Positions 18,042 to 26,683 of a stretch of 64,000 nt of DNA are shown piece by piece. The stretch is taken from positions 5,022,001 through 5,086,000 of the forward strand of contig CAWAHF010000004.1 in the NCBI GenBank assembly GCA_963781805.1, in the 5' to 3' direction. The notes under the pieces are model-generated. The model saw only the letters and a list, made by a program, of their open reading frames with translations. It searched no databases and was not told the DNA's origin. The stretch's first letter is position 1; each line of letters begins with the position of its first letter. Both the position numbers and the translations under genes were made by a program. This stretch comes from JAFGPL01 sp963781805. GTDB taxonomy: Bacteria > Bacteroidota > Bacteroidia > Bacteroidales > UBA10428.

Positions 18042-18079
18042 AAAAAAAAATCGTGATATCTGCTTAGCCGGCGTGTTGT
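18042..18079 (+). repeat. dispersed intergenic repeat, copy A (left block only)
   Basis: A run of A followed by TCGTGATATCTGCTTAGCCG and GCGTGTTGT. It matches the left block of the copies at 20227, 24613 and 26413 (A-run, then ATATC-GGT-AGCC-GCATGTTGT). The right block of the family is missing here. Confidence 0.55.
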
Positions 18080-18356
18080 ACGCTCAAGGATGTTTGGTGC
18101 ATAGGAATGTTTATGAATGTGTTGTATGTTAGAATAAGATTATTTCTTTTGAATCATTAGCGGTTAAAATAATTATTCAGCTTGTTGCTCATCCCAGTAA
18201 AAGTTTTAATTCGTTCTAATCCGGAGCGAGTTTCATCTATACAAATTCAATATTGTTTTATTCTTATTTATCGGCTCTTATGCACCTTCGGAGTAGATCA
18301 TTCGATGAAAATTTTGCACTTTTGTAAAGAATAAATAACCAAACTTCTGGCTGACC

Positions 18357-19823
18357 ATGATAAAATTGAATTCCAGGGTGATTTGGCTTATCACCGGACC
18401 TGTATTGTTCCTGGTAATTCTTTTATTCTACCACCCAAAAGGACTGGAACCTGCCGGAGTAGCTGTTCTGGCGACTGCTTCCTGGATGGCTGTCTGGTGG
18501 ATTGCAGAAGCCGTGCCAATAGCGGTTACTTCCCTGTTACCCATTGTTCTTTTTCCTCTAACCGGAGGATTGGGTATTTCGGAAACAACTGCAGCATTCG
18601 GTGACAAAATCATTTTTCTTTATATGGGAAGTTTTATGATTGCCATTGCCATAGAACGTTGGAACCTGCATAAACGCATCGCTCTGCAAATTATCTACCT
18701 TATAGGCACCGATCTTTCGAGAATCATCCTGGGGTTTATGATAGCCACGGCTATGCTGTCGATGTGGATATCCAATACAGCCACTGCAGTTATGATGTTT
18801 CCTATCGGATTATCGGTGGTAAGGCAGTTTGGTAATGACCAGCAGGGAGTTGCCATACGGGAAGAGGTTTTTGGCAAGGCATTGATGTTGGGAATTGCAT
18901 ACAGCGCCTCTATCGGGGGAATGGCCACCCTAATCGGCACTCCACCCAACCTGGTGTTTGCCGGTGTGATTCAAAAGGTTTTTGGAAAAGAAATTACCTT
19001 TTTAAACTGGCTCAGTATTGGTTTACCGGTTTCCATTCTGTTGTTGGCTATTGGTTGGCGATACTTGGTATACCATGCTTTCCGGCTTAAAAACATCCAC
19101 TTTCCGGCAGGTAGAGTGGAAATCGGAAAACAGCTTAAAGCATTGGGTCCTCTTCAAAAAGAGGAAATCCGTGTAATATGGGTCTTTGCCATTACTGCAT
19201 TGATTTGGATTTTCAGAGGTATACTCGAAAAATTCATACCCGGGCTCGATGATACCGTTCCGGCTATCCTGGCCGGAATATCCCTCTTTATTATTCCTGC
19301 AAAAAGAGAAAAACGAAGATTGATTACCTGGGAGGATGCGTTAAAAATGCCCTGGGGTATATTTTTGTTATTTGGCGGTGGTCTGGCCCTTGCTGCAGGA
19401 TTTTCCAAAAGTGGGCTGGCAGCCTGGATCGCAGGACAATTTGTGGCTTTTCAGTACTTACCTTTTCTCATCTTGCTGTTATTGCTGGTAGCAGCCGTAA
19501 ATTTCCTCACCGAGATTACTTCAAATACCGCCACAACTGCCATGTTGCTTCCTATCCTGGCTCCCCTTGCTATATCAATTCATGCAAATCCCTACCAGCT
19601 GATGGTTGCCGCTACCCTTGCCGCTTCCTGTGCTTTTATGCTTCCGGTGGCCACACCTCCCAATGCCATTGTTTTCGGTTCGGGTTACCTTAGGATTCCC
19701 GATATGGTAAAAACCGGTATTGTGATGAATATTATCTCCATCCTCATTGTGACATTGTTTATCTATTTTATTTTACCTCATCTACATGTTTTTGCTGAAT
19801 TTGTTGCGCAACATGGGATTTGA
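18357..19823 (+). CDS. SLC13/DASS-family sodium-coupled anion (dicarboxylate) symporter
   Basis: 488 residues with about 11-12 hydrophobic segments. The two family signature hairpins are present: SNTATAVMMFPIGLSVVRQF near residue 140, with IGGMATLIGTPPNLVFAGV after it, and EITSNTATTAMLLPILAPLA near 385, with MLPVATPPNAIVFGSGYL. These bind sodium and the carboxylates of succinate, malate or related anions. The sequence does not distinguish dicarboxylate, citrate or sulfate as the true substrate. A single gene, divergent from katG. Confidence 0.9.
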   Translation: MIKLNSRVIWLITGPVLFLVILLFYHPKGLEPAGVAVLATASWMAVWWIAEAVPIAVTSLLPIVLFPLTGGLGISETTAAFGDKIIFLYMGSFMIAIAIERWNLHKRIALQIIYLIGTDLSRIILGFMIATAMLSMWISNTATAVMMFPIGLSVVRQFGNDQQGVAIREEVFGKALMLGIAYSASIGGMATLIGTPPNLVFAGVIQKVFGKEITFLNWLSIGLPVSILLLAIGWRYLVYHAFRLKNIHFPAGRVEIGKQLKALGPLQKEEIRVIWVFAITALIWIFRGILEKFIPGLDDTVPAILAGISLFIIPAKREKRRLITWEDALKMPWGIFLLFGGGLALAAGFSKSGLAAWIAGQFVAFQYLPFLILLLLLVAAVNFLTEITSNTATTAMLLPILAPLAISIHANPYQLMVAATLAASCAFMLPVATPPNAIVFGSGYLRIPDMVKTGIVMNIISILIVTLFIYFILPHLHVFAEFVAQHGI

Positions 19824-20456
19824 ATAGGAAAATAGACTATAAAATAACATGAGTTTGCTATAAGAAATAAAGTAATTGGTTGATATATAAATAATTTATA
19901 ATTTAAATTTTGGTGAATTATTGTGCCATACCGTTCTCCAGAGGCCGAAACCGATGGCGATGTTACCCGGCAAGCCTTTGGTGAACGTTGGTAGAGGTTC
20001 AATAAAATAGGATGTATAAAGATTGTAATTGTATTTAGTCGGGCAGTAGTGATATCCAATATATATTTTTTTATCAATGTATAAGTTTATAAATCAGACA
20101 AATTCCTAATTTAATTAACCTCTATTTCTTGCATTGTCACTAAAAATTCACAAACCCTATTGCGTTTATCAAAATTTATTGTAAACACATTCTTTATCCC
20201 GGATGTTCGTCGTATCTAAAATGTGTAAAAAATACGGATAGCTGGTTGGCCTGCATGTTGTATATGTATTTTTTAAAATCAGTGCATATCAATATTACAA
20301 AATATATCTCAGAAAGCACCTAAAAATGAGGATTTTGAATACGCAATTTTAAATCAGGAAGGGGAAAGGGGCTGATTATTTCATGAAAAAGCTGAACCAG
20401 GTTACTGCCTGTCCGACTTGCATCGTCCAGACGGGCGTTCGTTGAAGGGATATAAT
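19824..20456. other. 633-bp intergenic stretch with one dispersed-repeat copy
   Basis: Contains repeat copy B (20227-20337). A slightly GC-richer patch at 19930-19995 and another at 20380-20445 have no recognisable coding content. Nothing else seen. Confidence 0.5.
20227..20337 (+). repeat. dispersed intergenic repeat, copy B (full length)
   Basis: The left block (AAAAATACGGATAGCTGGTT, then GGCCTGCATGTTGT) is followed after ~18 bases by the right block, which begins AGTGCATATCAATATTACAA and ends in TAAAAATGAGGATTTTG. Both blocks align with copies C and D. There are no terminal inverted repeats and no open frame. Confidence 0.7.
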
Positions 20457-20714
20457 TTATTTTTTCCGGTTTTGTGTTTCTTTTATTCTTTTTTTTCTTG
20501 CAGATTTTCTAATCCAGATGTATGCGACCACTAATATCACAGGGAGAATAAAATAAATAATAATATTCGTCGGATTGATATTTACTGGTTCCGGCACAGG
20601 AGAAGGATAATTACTAGGGGTCTGTGCATGTGTTTTCAATAAAAAAAGAGATGAAAAAACCAGTGCAATCAGCCATTTATAATAATTCCGGTATTTCCTA
20701 AATAAAATCTTCAT
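20457..20714 (-). CDS. small exported single-TM protein
   Basis: 85 residues. The signal peptide (KWLIALVFSSLFLLKTHAQ) is followed by a short proline-rich segment (TPSNYPSPVPEPVNI), one membrane helix (IIIYFILPVILVVAYIWI) and a strongly basic tail (RKSARKKRIKETQNRKK). No enzymatic motif. It resembles small inner-membrane anchor proteins common in Bacteroidota but I cannot name a function. The consistent domain plan and lack of an overlapping gene argue that it is real. Confidence 0.65.
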   Translation of the reverse strand: MKILFRKYRNYYKWLIALVFSSLFLLKTHAQTPSNYPSPVPEPVNINPTNIIIYFILPVILVVAYIWIRKSARKKRIKETQNRKK

Positions 20715-21087
20715 GTATAAAGAAGCAACTTATTCGGCGAAATGTTCAATGATATATATACAATTGTATCATACTAAGGAAAATAAAATTGTGCAGGAAT
20801 AAGGATTATAAATCCTGCGAAATTTTGGTCGGTCAGTTGTAGTAATTTAAGAACAGTACCGGAAAAATGCGGATAAACATTGCTACGTTAAAACCGGAGT
20901 CGGAAACTCCTTGTTTTTATAATATAAAAAGAACAAAGTTACAGGTATTAAGATTCTGTGAGATAATCTTTTGTTTAATCTACAAACGAATCTTTACACC
21001 AACATATTTAATAAAATATTTAGGGCATTCATTAATATATAAATTGTTTTATTTACATTTATAAAACTAACCGATAAAATAACGACA
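20715..21087. other. 373-bp upstream region of the rhamnogalacturonan lyase gene
   Basis: AT-rich, with no recognised promoter box. A 65-codon plus-strand frame at 20867-21064 has no signal, motif or ribosome-binding site and is not called. Confidence 0.4.
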
Positions 21088-24000
21088 ATGGATTTATTTG
21101 TATTTCGAAAAAAACCAGTTACAAAGACTGGAAAATTGAAGGAGACTCAACAACCAGGAAAAAAATGTTGTGGCTTTAAAAAGAAAGTAATAACTGGTAT
21201 CCTGACAATATGTTGTCTGTTTATGACTTTCCATGTATTTGGTCAAAGACATATGGAATATCTTACGCGTGGTCTTGTAGCGGTTAAAACAACTGACTAT
21301 GTTTTCCTGAGCTGGAGAATGTTAACGACAGATAACGACAGTGTAAGGTTTAACTTGTACAGGAACAATACGCTGTTAAATATTTCACCCATTAAAGGAA
21401 TCTCAAATTATGTTGATTCAGCTGGTACAGTAAATAGTATATATTATCTGGAAACAATCTATGACCTTGCTACAAAGGAAATTTCAACGCCCGTTACGGT
21501 TTGGCAGCAACCATATAAATCCATACATCTTCAGTCACCAGGAGCAGGGTATTATCCCAATGATGCCAGTGTAGGGGATCTGGATGGTGACGGCGAAATG
21601 GAAATCATAGTAAAAATGCAAACCTCTAATCCCGACAATACCGGTGGAGAAATTTGTGATCCGGTGTTTTTACATGCATACAAACTGAATGGCACATTAC
21701 TCTGGAGCATCAACCTCGGTGTTAATATCCGGGCAGGATCTCATTATACCCAATTGATGGTATATGACCTGAATGATGACGGCATCGCTGAGGTAGCATG
21801 CAAAACCGCCCCGGGCACTATGGATGGCACTGGCAAGTATCTGAGTATGGGACCGGCTGCATCCGATGACGATGCCGCTGATTACCGCGATGCCTCAGGG
21901 CTTATTGTAACAGGTCCTGAATATTTAACCGTTTTTAATGGGTTAACTGGTGAAGAAATGTCTACTGTTGAATATATTCCTGTGAGAGGGGATCAGATTT
22001 CATGGGGAGATACCTGGGGAAACAGGGTGGATAGATTTTTAGCCTGTGTTGCCTATTTTGATTCTATTCCAAGTCTGGTTATGTGCAGAGGTTATTATAC
22101 AGGTTCTGGCCGTGGAAGAACTGTATTGGCTGCCTGGGATTTAAAGAATGATTCCCTAAAAAGCCGTTGGGTATTTAATGCGGATCTGGTAGGAGAAAAT
22201 CCCACGTATACAGGACAGGGAAACCACAACCTGAGTGTAGCCGATGTGGATAACGATGGTAAAGACGAGATTATTTATGGCTCTATGGCCATTGATGATG
22301 ATGGTACCGGACTGTGGAATTCACGTCTTGGACATGGGGATGCCTTGCATGTTGGTGATATTGATCCCGACAGACCCGGCCTTGAGGTATGGGGTATACA
22401 CGAGAATGCTCAGATTGGTTCGGCTTTGCTGGACGCAGCCACAGGTGAAATTATCTGGAATACCGGTGCGGGAGATGTGGCAAGAGGAGTAGCTGCTGAT
22501 ATTGATTCATCGGCATTTGGAATGGAATGTTGGGGAGGAACAGACGGGTTACGAAGCTGCAAAAATGAACCGGTTGGCGATTGGCCTTCATCATCTAATT
22601 TTGTTATTTGGTGGGATAGTGACCTTTTACGCGAATTGCTTGACGGGGTAACTATTTCAAAATATAATAATGGTTCAGACATTCAAATATTTACAGCCAG
22701 CGGTTGTATGTCCAATAATGGTACAAAGTCAACTCCCACAATAAGTGGAGATATTTTAGGGGACTGGAGGGAAGAAGTGATATTCAAGACGCTTGATGAC
22801 CAGGAATTAAGAATATATACCACCACCGCACCGACAAAATATGGCATCTACACATTATTGCAGGACCCGCAATACAGACTGGCGCTCGTGTGGCAAAATG
22901 TAGGATATAACCAACCGCCACATCCGGGTTTTTATTTAGGCCATGGAATGAATATGGATTCATTGCCTGTTCCTGATATCAAAGTTCATCAGGCTGATCA
23001 TCCATCCATTCATATTACCTCGCCAGACGATGGTTTTGAATTGGGATTAGGACTCGATCTGGATGTTATTGTTCATCCTGTAGCTATTTCAGATACAAAT
23101 AAAATGGTTATTATCTCCATGGGAAACACACCTTTAGATACCATATATTCAGCTCCTTATTATACAAGCATCCCGGGATTAACTACAGGTGATTATTCCT
23201 TTGTTGCTGGTGCATACGATATTGAGGGAAATTGGATGAAATCAGACACCATAAGTATAAGTGTTGATGAAGGTTTCCCCCATATTTCCATTACATCACC
23301 CATTGAAGGCAATACCTATTTGCCTGAAGATTCAATCACGGTTACAGCGCTTGCTTTCGATACGGATGGAAACATAGATAGTGTGGCTATTTATATGAAC
23401 AATAATAGACTAACCGCATTTACGTTACCTCCCTATTCCATCAAAATTGAGAATCCGGGGGTAGGTATCCATGAATTAAAAGCCATTGCTTATGACAACG
23501 ATGGTAAAATCACAGAATCCAAATCGATCAACTTGGAGGTAGGCGTGGTGAATACCATTCAGGAAACAGATATCGGATTTTGCGGATTCAAAAACGGTAC
23601 AGGTTGGATTGAAAGCAATAACGTGGGATATACAGGTACCGGGTTTGCCAATTCCGAAAATGTTTTAGGAGTACAAATAAATTGGGCGGTTGATTTTCCC
23701 GAAGCGGGAATGTACAAATTTGTATGGAGATATGCTGCATCCAGTGCCAGGCCAGGCAATCTTCTTCTCAACGATAATACTATTGTGGATGTACCCTTTA
23801 TCAGTACCGTTGATTTTACCACCTGGGAAATAATATCTGTTAATGCCAATGCTTCGGCAGGTATCACAAAAGTGGGCATGGAAGCAACAGGTGGTAGCGG
23901 ATTGCCGAATATCGATTACTTAAAAATATACTCTCTGGAATCCAATGAGGAAATAAATGGTGTGATATGTGATTCAATATACTCCTCTGATTCAACTTTA

Positions 24001-24513
24001 TCAGATCTAAGTGTTACAGGGCAAGTTCTGAATCCTGCATTTCATAAAGACACCGTGAACTATACACTATCATTAGCTCCAGGTACCAGGTCAGTCAACA
24101 TTAATGCCACTCCAACCAATGCTAACGCAACTGTATCAGGCACAGGTTCATCTGCAGTATCTTCACCTTCTGGTTCGAAAGATGTAATAGTAACTGCAGA
24201 AAATGGCATAAGCACCCTCACATATACCATAAATTACGTATTACCAACATCAGTCAGGGAGTCAGTTGCAGGTGAATTACAGATATATCCAAATCCTGCA
24301 CAACATTACCTTATTATTCAATTGAGTGATATATCGGAAACCTTTGAGTATATCCGAATCTTTTCTATTGATGGCAGAGAAATCTTAGCAACAGGTAAGG
24401 TTAATACTAGCCAAACAAGATTAGAGCTTCCTGAAATGCAAAACGGTATTTATATAATGCATGTGAGAACTAATCTTAAAAGTTATTGCATAAAACTCAA
24501 CGTGAATAGATAA
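21088..24513 (+). CDS. T9SS-exported modular rhamnogalacturonan lyase (PL11-like)
   Basis: 1141 residues. The ATG at 21088 gives an unusually long basic N-terminus (about 30 residues) before the signal helix, with cleavage near VFGQ. Residues 54-630 form the PL11 rhamnogalacturonan lyase propeller: opening MEYLTRGLVAVKT, then calcium-binding DxDxDG loops (VGDLDGDGEMEIIVKM, VYDLNDDGIAEVACK, VADVDNDGKDEIIYG). Two Ig-like domains follow (about 645-815), then a CBM35/CBM6-like carbohydrate-binding module (825-950, GWIESNNVGYTGTG), a cadherin-like beta-sandwich (969-1055) and a T9SS sorting domain (from ~1063, LQIYPNPAQHYLIIQL). It would cleave the rhamnose-galacturonate backbone of pectin outside the cell. 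Transcribed alone, with its own terminator and no SusCD pair beside it. Confidence 0.92.
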   Translation: MDLFVFRKKPVTKTGKLKETQQPGKKCCGFKKKVITGILTICCLFMTFHVFGQRHMEYLTRGLVAVKTTDYVFLSWRMLTTDNDSVRFNLYRNNTLLNISPIKGISNYVDSAGTVNSIYYLETIYDLATKEISTPVTVWQQPYKSIHLQSPGAGYYPNDASVGDLDGDGEMEIIVKMQTSNPDNTGGEICDPVFLHAYKLNGTLLWSINLGVNIRAGSHYTQLMVYDLNDDGIAEVACKTAPGTMDGTGKYLSMGPAASDDDAADYRDASGLIVTGPEYLTVFNGLTGEEMSTVEYIPVRGDQISWGDTWGNRVDRFLACVAYFDSIPSLVMCRGYYTGSGRGRTVLAAWDLKNDSLKSRWVFNADLVGENPTYTGQGNHNLSVADVDNDGKDEIIYGSMAIDDDGTGLWNSRLGHGDALHVGDIDPDRPGLEVWGIHENAQIGSALLDAATGEIIWNTGAGDVARGVAADIDSSAFGMECWGGTDGLRSCKNEPVGDWPSSSNFVIWWDSDLLRELLDGVTISKYNNGSDIQIFTASGCMSNNGTKSTPTISGDILGDWREEVIFKTLDDQELRIYTTTAPTKYGIYTLLQDPQYRLALVWQNVGYNQPPHPGFYLGHGMNMDSLPVPDIKVHQADHPSIHITSPDDGFELGLGLDLDVIVHPVAISDTNKMVIISMGNTPLDTIYSAPYYTSIPGLTTGDYSFVAGAYDIEGNWMKSDTISISVDEGFPHISITSPIEGNTYLPEDSITVTALAFDTDGNIDSVAIYMNNNRLTAFTLPPYSIKIENPGVGIHELKAIAYDNDGKITESKSINLEVGVVNTIQETDIGFCGFKNGTGWIESNNVGYTGTGFANSENVLGVQINWAVDFPEAGMYKFVWRYAASSARPGNLLLNDNTIVDVPFISTVDFTTWEIISVNANASAGITKVGMEATGGSGLPNIDYLKIYSLESNEEINGVICDSIYSSDSTLSDLSVTGQVLNPAFHKDTVNYTLSLAPGTRSVNINATPTNANATVSGTGSSAVSSPSGSKDVIVTAENGISTLTYTINYVLPTSVRESVAGELQIYPNPAQHYLIIQLSDISETFEYIRIFSIDGREILATGKVNTSQTRLELPEMQNGIYIMHVRTNLKSYCIKLNVNR

Positions 24514-24531
24514 TTAAAATTTATTCCAGAT

Positions 24532-24565
24532 AAAAAGGGCTGTCAGTTATCTGGCAGCCCTTTTT
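24532..24565 (+). terminator. intrinsic terminator of the rhamnogalacturonan lyase gene
   Basis: AAAAAGGGCTG (24532-24542) pairs with CAGCCCTTTTT (24555-24565), and the stem extends inward by a further CAG/CTG. A strong, bidirectional-looking terminator 18 bases after the stop codon. Confidence 0.9.
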
Positions 24566-24612
24566 AAGTGTATACATCCCTCACCCCAAAATAACCATTT
24601 TAGCAATAAAAT

Positions 24613-24881
24613 AAAAAAAATCCATATATCCGGTGAGCCGGCATGTTGTGTATTCTTTAATTAAATACTAGTGTTATGTCAAGGATTAAAAAACGGTTAA
24701 GTCATTCCGAACTTGATTCGGAATCTCTTTAATCTTCCAGAGACCCTGAATCACCTGTCTGCCGAGGCCAGCCAAGCAGGAGTTCAGGGTGACTATATAA
24801 CATAATAAGATTGACATGACACTAGTGCAATTTAATGTTACATAATATATCTTTAAAAATAACTTAAAAATGAAGCTTTTG
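24613..24881 (+). repeat. dispersed intergenic repeat, copy C, interrupted by a MITE
   Basis: The left block (ATATATCCGGTGAGCCGGCA, then TGTTGTG) lies at 24613-24650. The right block (AGTGCAATTTAATGTTACAT to TGAAGCTTTTG) resumes at about 24824-24881. Removing 24672-24821 plus one CTAG restores the spacing seen in copy D. Confidence 0.65.
24672..24821. mobile_element. 150-bp MITE-like element with CTAG target duplication
   Basis: The ends are TGTTATGTCAA (24672-24682) and TTGACATGACA (24811-24821), 10 of 11 bases inverted-complementary, flanked on both sides by CTAG (24668-24671 and 24822-24825). Inside are two hairpins: ATTCCGAA/TTCGGAAT (24704-24724) and ACCCTGAA/TTCAGGGT (24743-24750 and 24783-24790). 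There is no transposase. It sits in the middle of another repeat, so the insertion site is well defined. Confidence 0.7.
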
Positions 24882-25064
24882 TATGTTATATAAGCACAGG
24901 TTTCACTTCTTGGGTAACTGAACATATAGCAGCCAGGGGTATGAATCAGGTATAAAAAGTGGCAACGGGTGGGGATAACAGACCTATAACCATGATTGTC
25001 ATTATATCCGTGTGCCTGCCTTGAAATTACCGAACCAAATTGCATTATACTTGTTCAAATAGCT

Positions 25065-26276
25065 ATGGCTGATAAAACTGAACGTAGGCGAAATACAAAA
25101 ATAATATTGATTTTAGGGACCATGACCACTCTGGTTCCTTTTTCAGTTGACTCCTACCTGCCGGCTGTTCCGAAGATTGCCGATCAGTTTGGGACAACTG
25201 CAGCAACCTTGTCATTTTCCCTTACAACTTTTTTTGTTGGTTTTGCATTAGGACAGCTTTTGTACGGCCCTCTGCTCGACCGGTTTGGCAGAAAAACCCC
25301 CTTGTATTATGGGTTAACAATCAGTATTTTATCATCACTTGCATGCATGTTCTCAGGCAATGAAATTGTCTTTATGATGTTCCGGTTTATCCAGGCGCTT
25401 GGCGCATCGGTTGCCACAGTGGCAGCCATAACTATGGTACGCGACTTTTTTTCACATGAGCAGAGCGCCAGGGTATTTTCATTATTGATTCTTGTCATCG
25501 GAACGTCACCTCTTTTAGCACCCACCATCGGCGGAGCTATTTCAACACACTTCGGATGGAAATGGATTTTTGTTTTTCTTGCAACCCTTGCGCTGCTGTT
25601 GATGCTTGTAATTTTAGTTTTTTTGCCGGTCAATTATCGTGCTAATCCCGAAATATCTCTGAAAATCAGGCATCAGTCAATGCGATATATCTCCATCCTG
25701 AATAAAACACAATTTTCGGTATTTGCACTTGCCGGTGCATTTTCTTTTGCTTCTCTTTTTGTATATGTAGCCGGTTCACCGATTATATTTATACAGGTAT
25801 TTAAAGTGAGTCCCGAAGTTTTCGGAATTATCTTTGCCATGTTATCAGCCGGATTTATCGGGGGAAGTCAACTAAATATTTTATTTCTGAAAAAGTTTAA
25901 AAGCTGGCAAATATTTCGTGTTGCTTTATATACACAGGTTATTACAGCCTCGTTTTTTTTTGTTGGAATCCTTAACGGATGGTACGGACAGACAGCCACC
26001 ATTGGAATACTTTTTATTTTATTATTATGTCTAGGTTTTACTTCTCCCAATGCAATTGCACTGGCGCTTGAGCCCATAGATGTAAACCTGGGAAGCGCAT
26101 CTGCTCTTATGGGAACCATTCGTATCGGTGTGGCGGGATTGGCATCGGGAAGTATCGGACTATTTCATACCACAAGTATAACACCTGTAGCATTTATGAT
26201 GACTTGTACCGCCCTTGTTGCGGTAGTAATATTTATCACGGGAACAAGGAGGATGGCTTTTACCGCTGACAGGTAA
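25065..26276 (+). CDS. MFS multidrug efflux transporter, Bcr/CflA type
   Basis: 403 residues from the ATG at 25065; the frame is open upstream but the sequence before this Met is not protein-like and reaches towards the repeat. Twelve hydrophobic segments. Bcr/CflA-group features are PFSVDSYLPAVPKIADQFG in TM1, GQLLYGPLLDRFGRKTPLYYG (the MFS loop 2-3 motif) and ALGASVATVAAITMVRDFF in TM4. Known members export chloramphenicol, sulfonamides, bicyclomycin or small peptides by proton antiport. The substrate cannot be read from sequence. Transcribed alone between two repeat copies. Confidence 0.88.
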   Translation: MADKTERRRNTKIILILGTMTTLVPFSVDSYLPAVPKIADQFGTTAATLSFSLTTFFVGFALGQLLYGPLLDRFGRKTPLYYGLTISILSSLACMFSGNEIVFMMFRFIQALGASVATVAAITMVRDFFSHEQSARVFSLLILVIGTSPLLAPTIGGAISTHFGWKWIFVFLATLALLLMLVILVFLPVNYRANPEISLKIRHQSMRYISILNKTQFSVFALAGAFSFASLFVYVAGSPIIFIQVFKVSPEVFGIIFAMLSAGFIGGSQLNILFLKKFKSWQIFRVALYTQVITASFFFVGILNGWYGQTATIGILFILLLCLGFTSPNAIALALEPIDVNLGSASALMGTIRIGVAGLASGSIGLFHTTSITPVAFMMTCTALVAVVIFITGTRRMAFTADR

Positions 26277-26683
26277 TCAGGCACAATCATTACGAATTCA
26301 CAGCTGTTTAGCAATTTCATCAATCTCAACTGAATTTGTATCTGCATTCAAATTCAAGAAGGGTTAAAGTAAATTAATCTTCACGCCAAAATTCACATAT
26401 TTACTAAAAACGGAAAAAATCCCGATATCCGGTTCGCCTGAATGTTGTGTTTTTTTAACTAGTGCATTTCAATATTACAAAATAAATCTCAAAAAACATC
26501 TAAAGATGAAGATTTTGGTTGGTCTATGTTTGCAGGATTCCGGAGCTTTTACCAGGGAGTAAATTCAGTTCAATATCCTGATTTGTATTTTCAACCATCC
26601 AAATCGACACTTCAGTTGTAATTCGTTGCGTACCTGCATAATCTGCCGTTTATTTGCAATATAAAAAACTTAACAGCAATTGT
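26277..26683. other. 407-bp intergenic stretch holding dispersed-repeat copy D
   Basis: Apart from the repeat at 26413-26517 I see no gene, terminator or clear promoter here. Confidence 0.45.
26413..26517 (+). repeat. dispersed intergenic repeat, copy D (full length)
   Basis: The left block AAAAAATCCCGATATCCGGT (then TCGCCTGAATGTTGTG) is followed after ~10 bases by CTAGTGCATTTCAATATTAC and the remainder ending in GATGAAGATTTTG. It is the uninterrupted counterpart that defines the target site in copy C. Confidence 0.7.

Larger units (their letters stand above)
17907..18356. other. divergent intergenic region between katG and the DASS transporter
   Basis: 450 bp holding the probable katG promoter (17949-17980) and a partial copy of the dispersed intergenic repeat (18042-18079). 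No coding potential seen. Confidence 0.5.

Noticed and set aside
20867..21064. 65-codon plus-strand frame before the rhamnogalacturonan lyase
   Set aside because: No signal, domain or translation start support; probably chance.
24686..25045. 119-codon minus-strand frame
   Set aside because: Runs through the MITE-like element and the repeat; such hairpin elements often leave open frames by chance.
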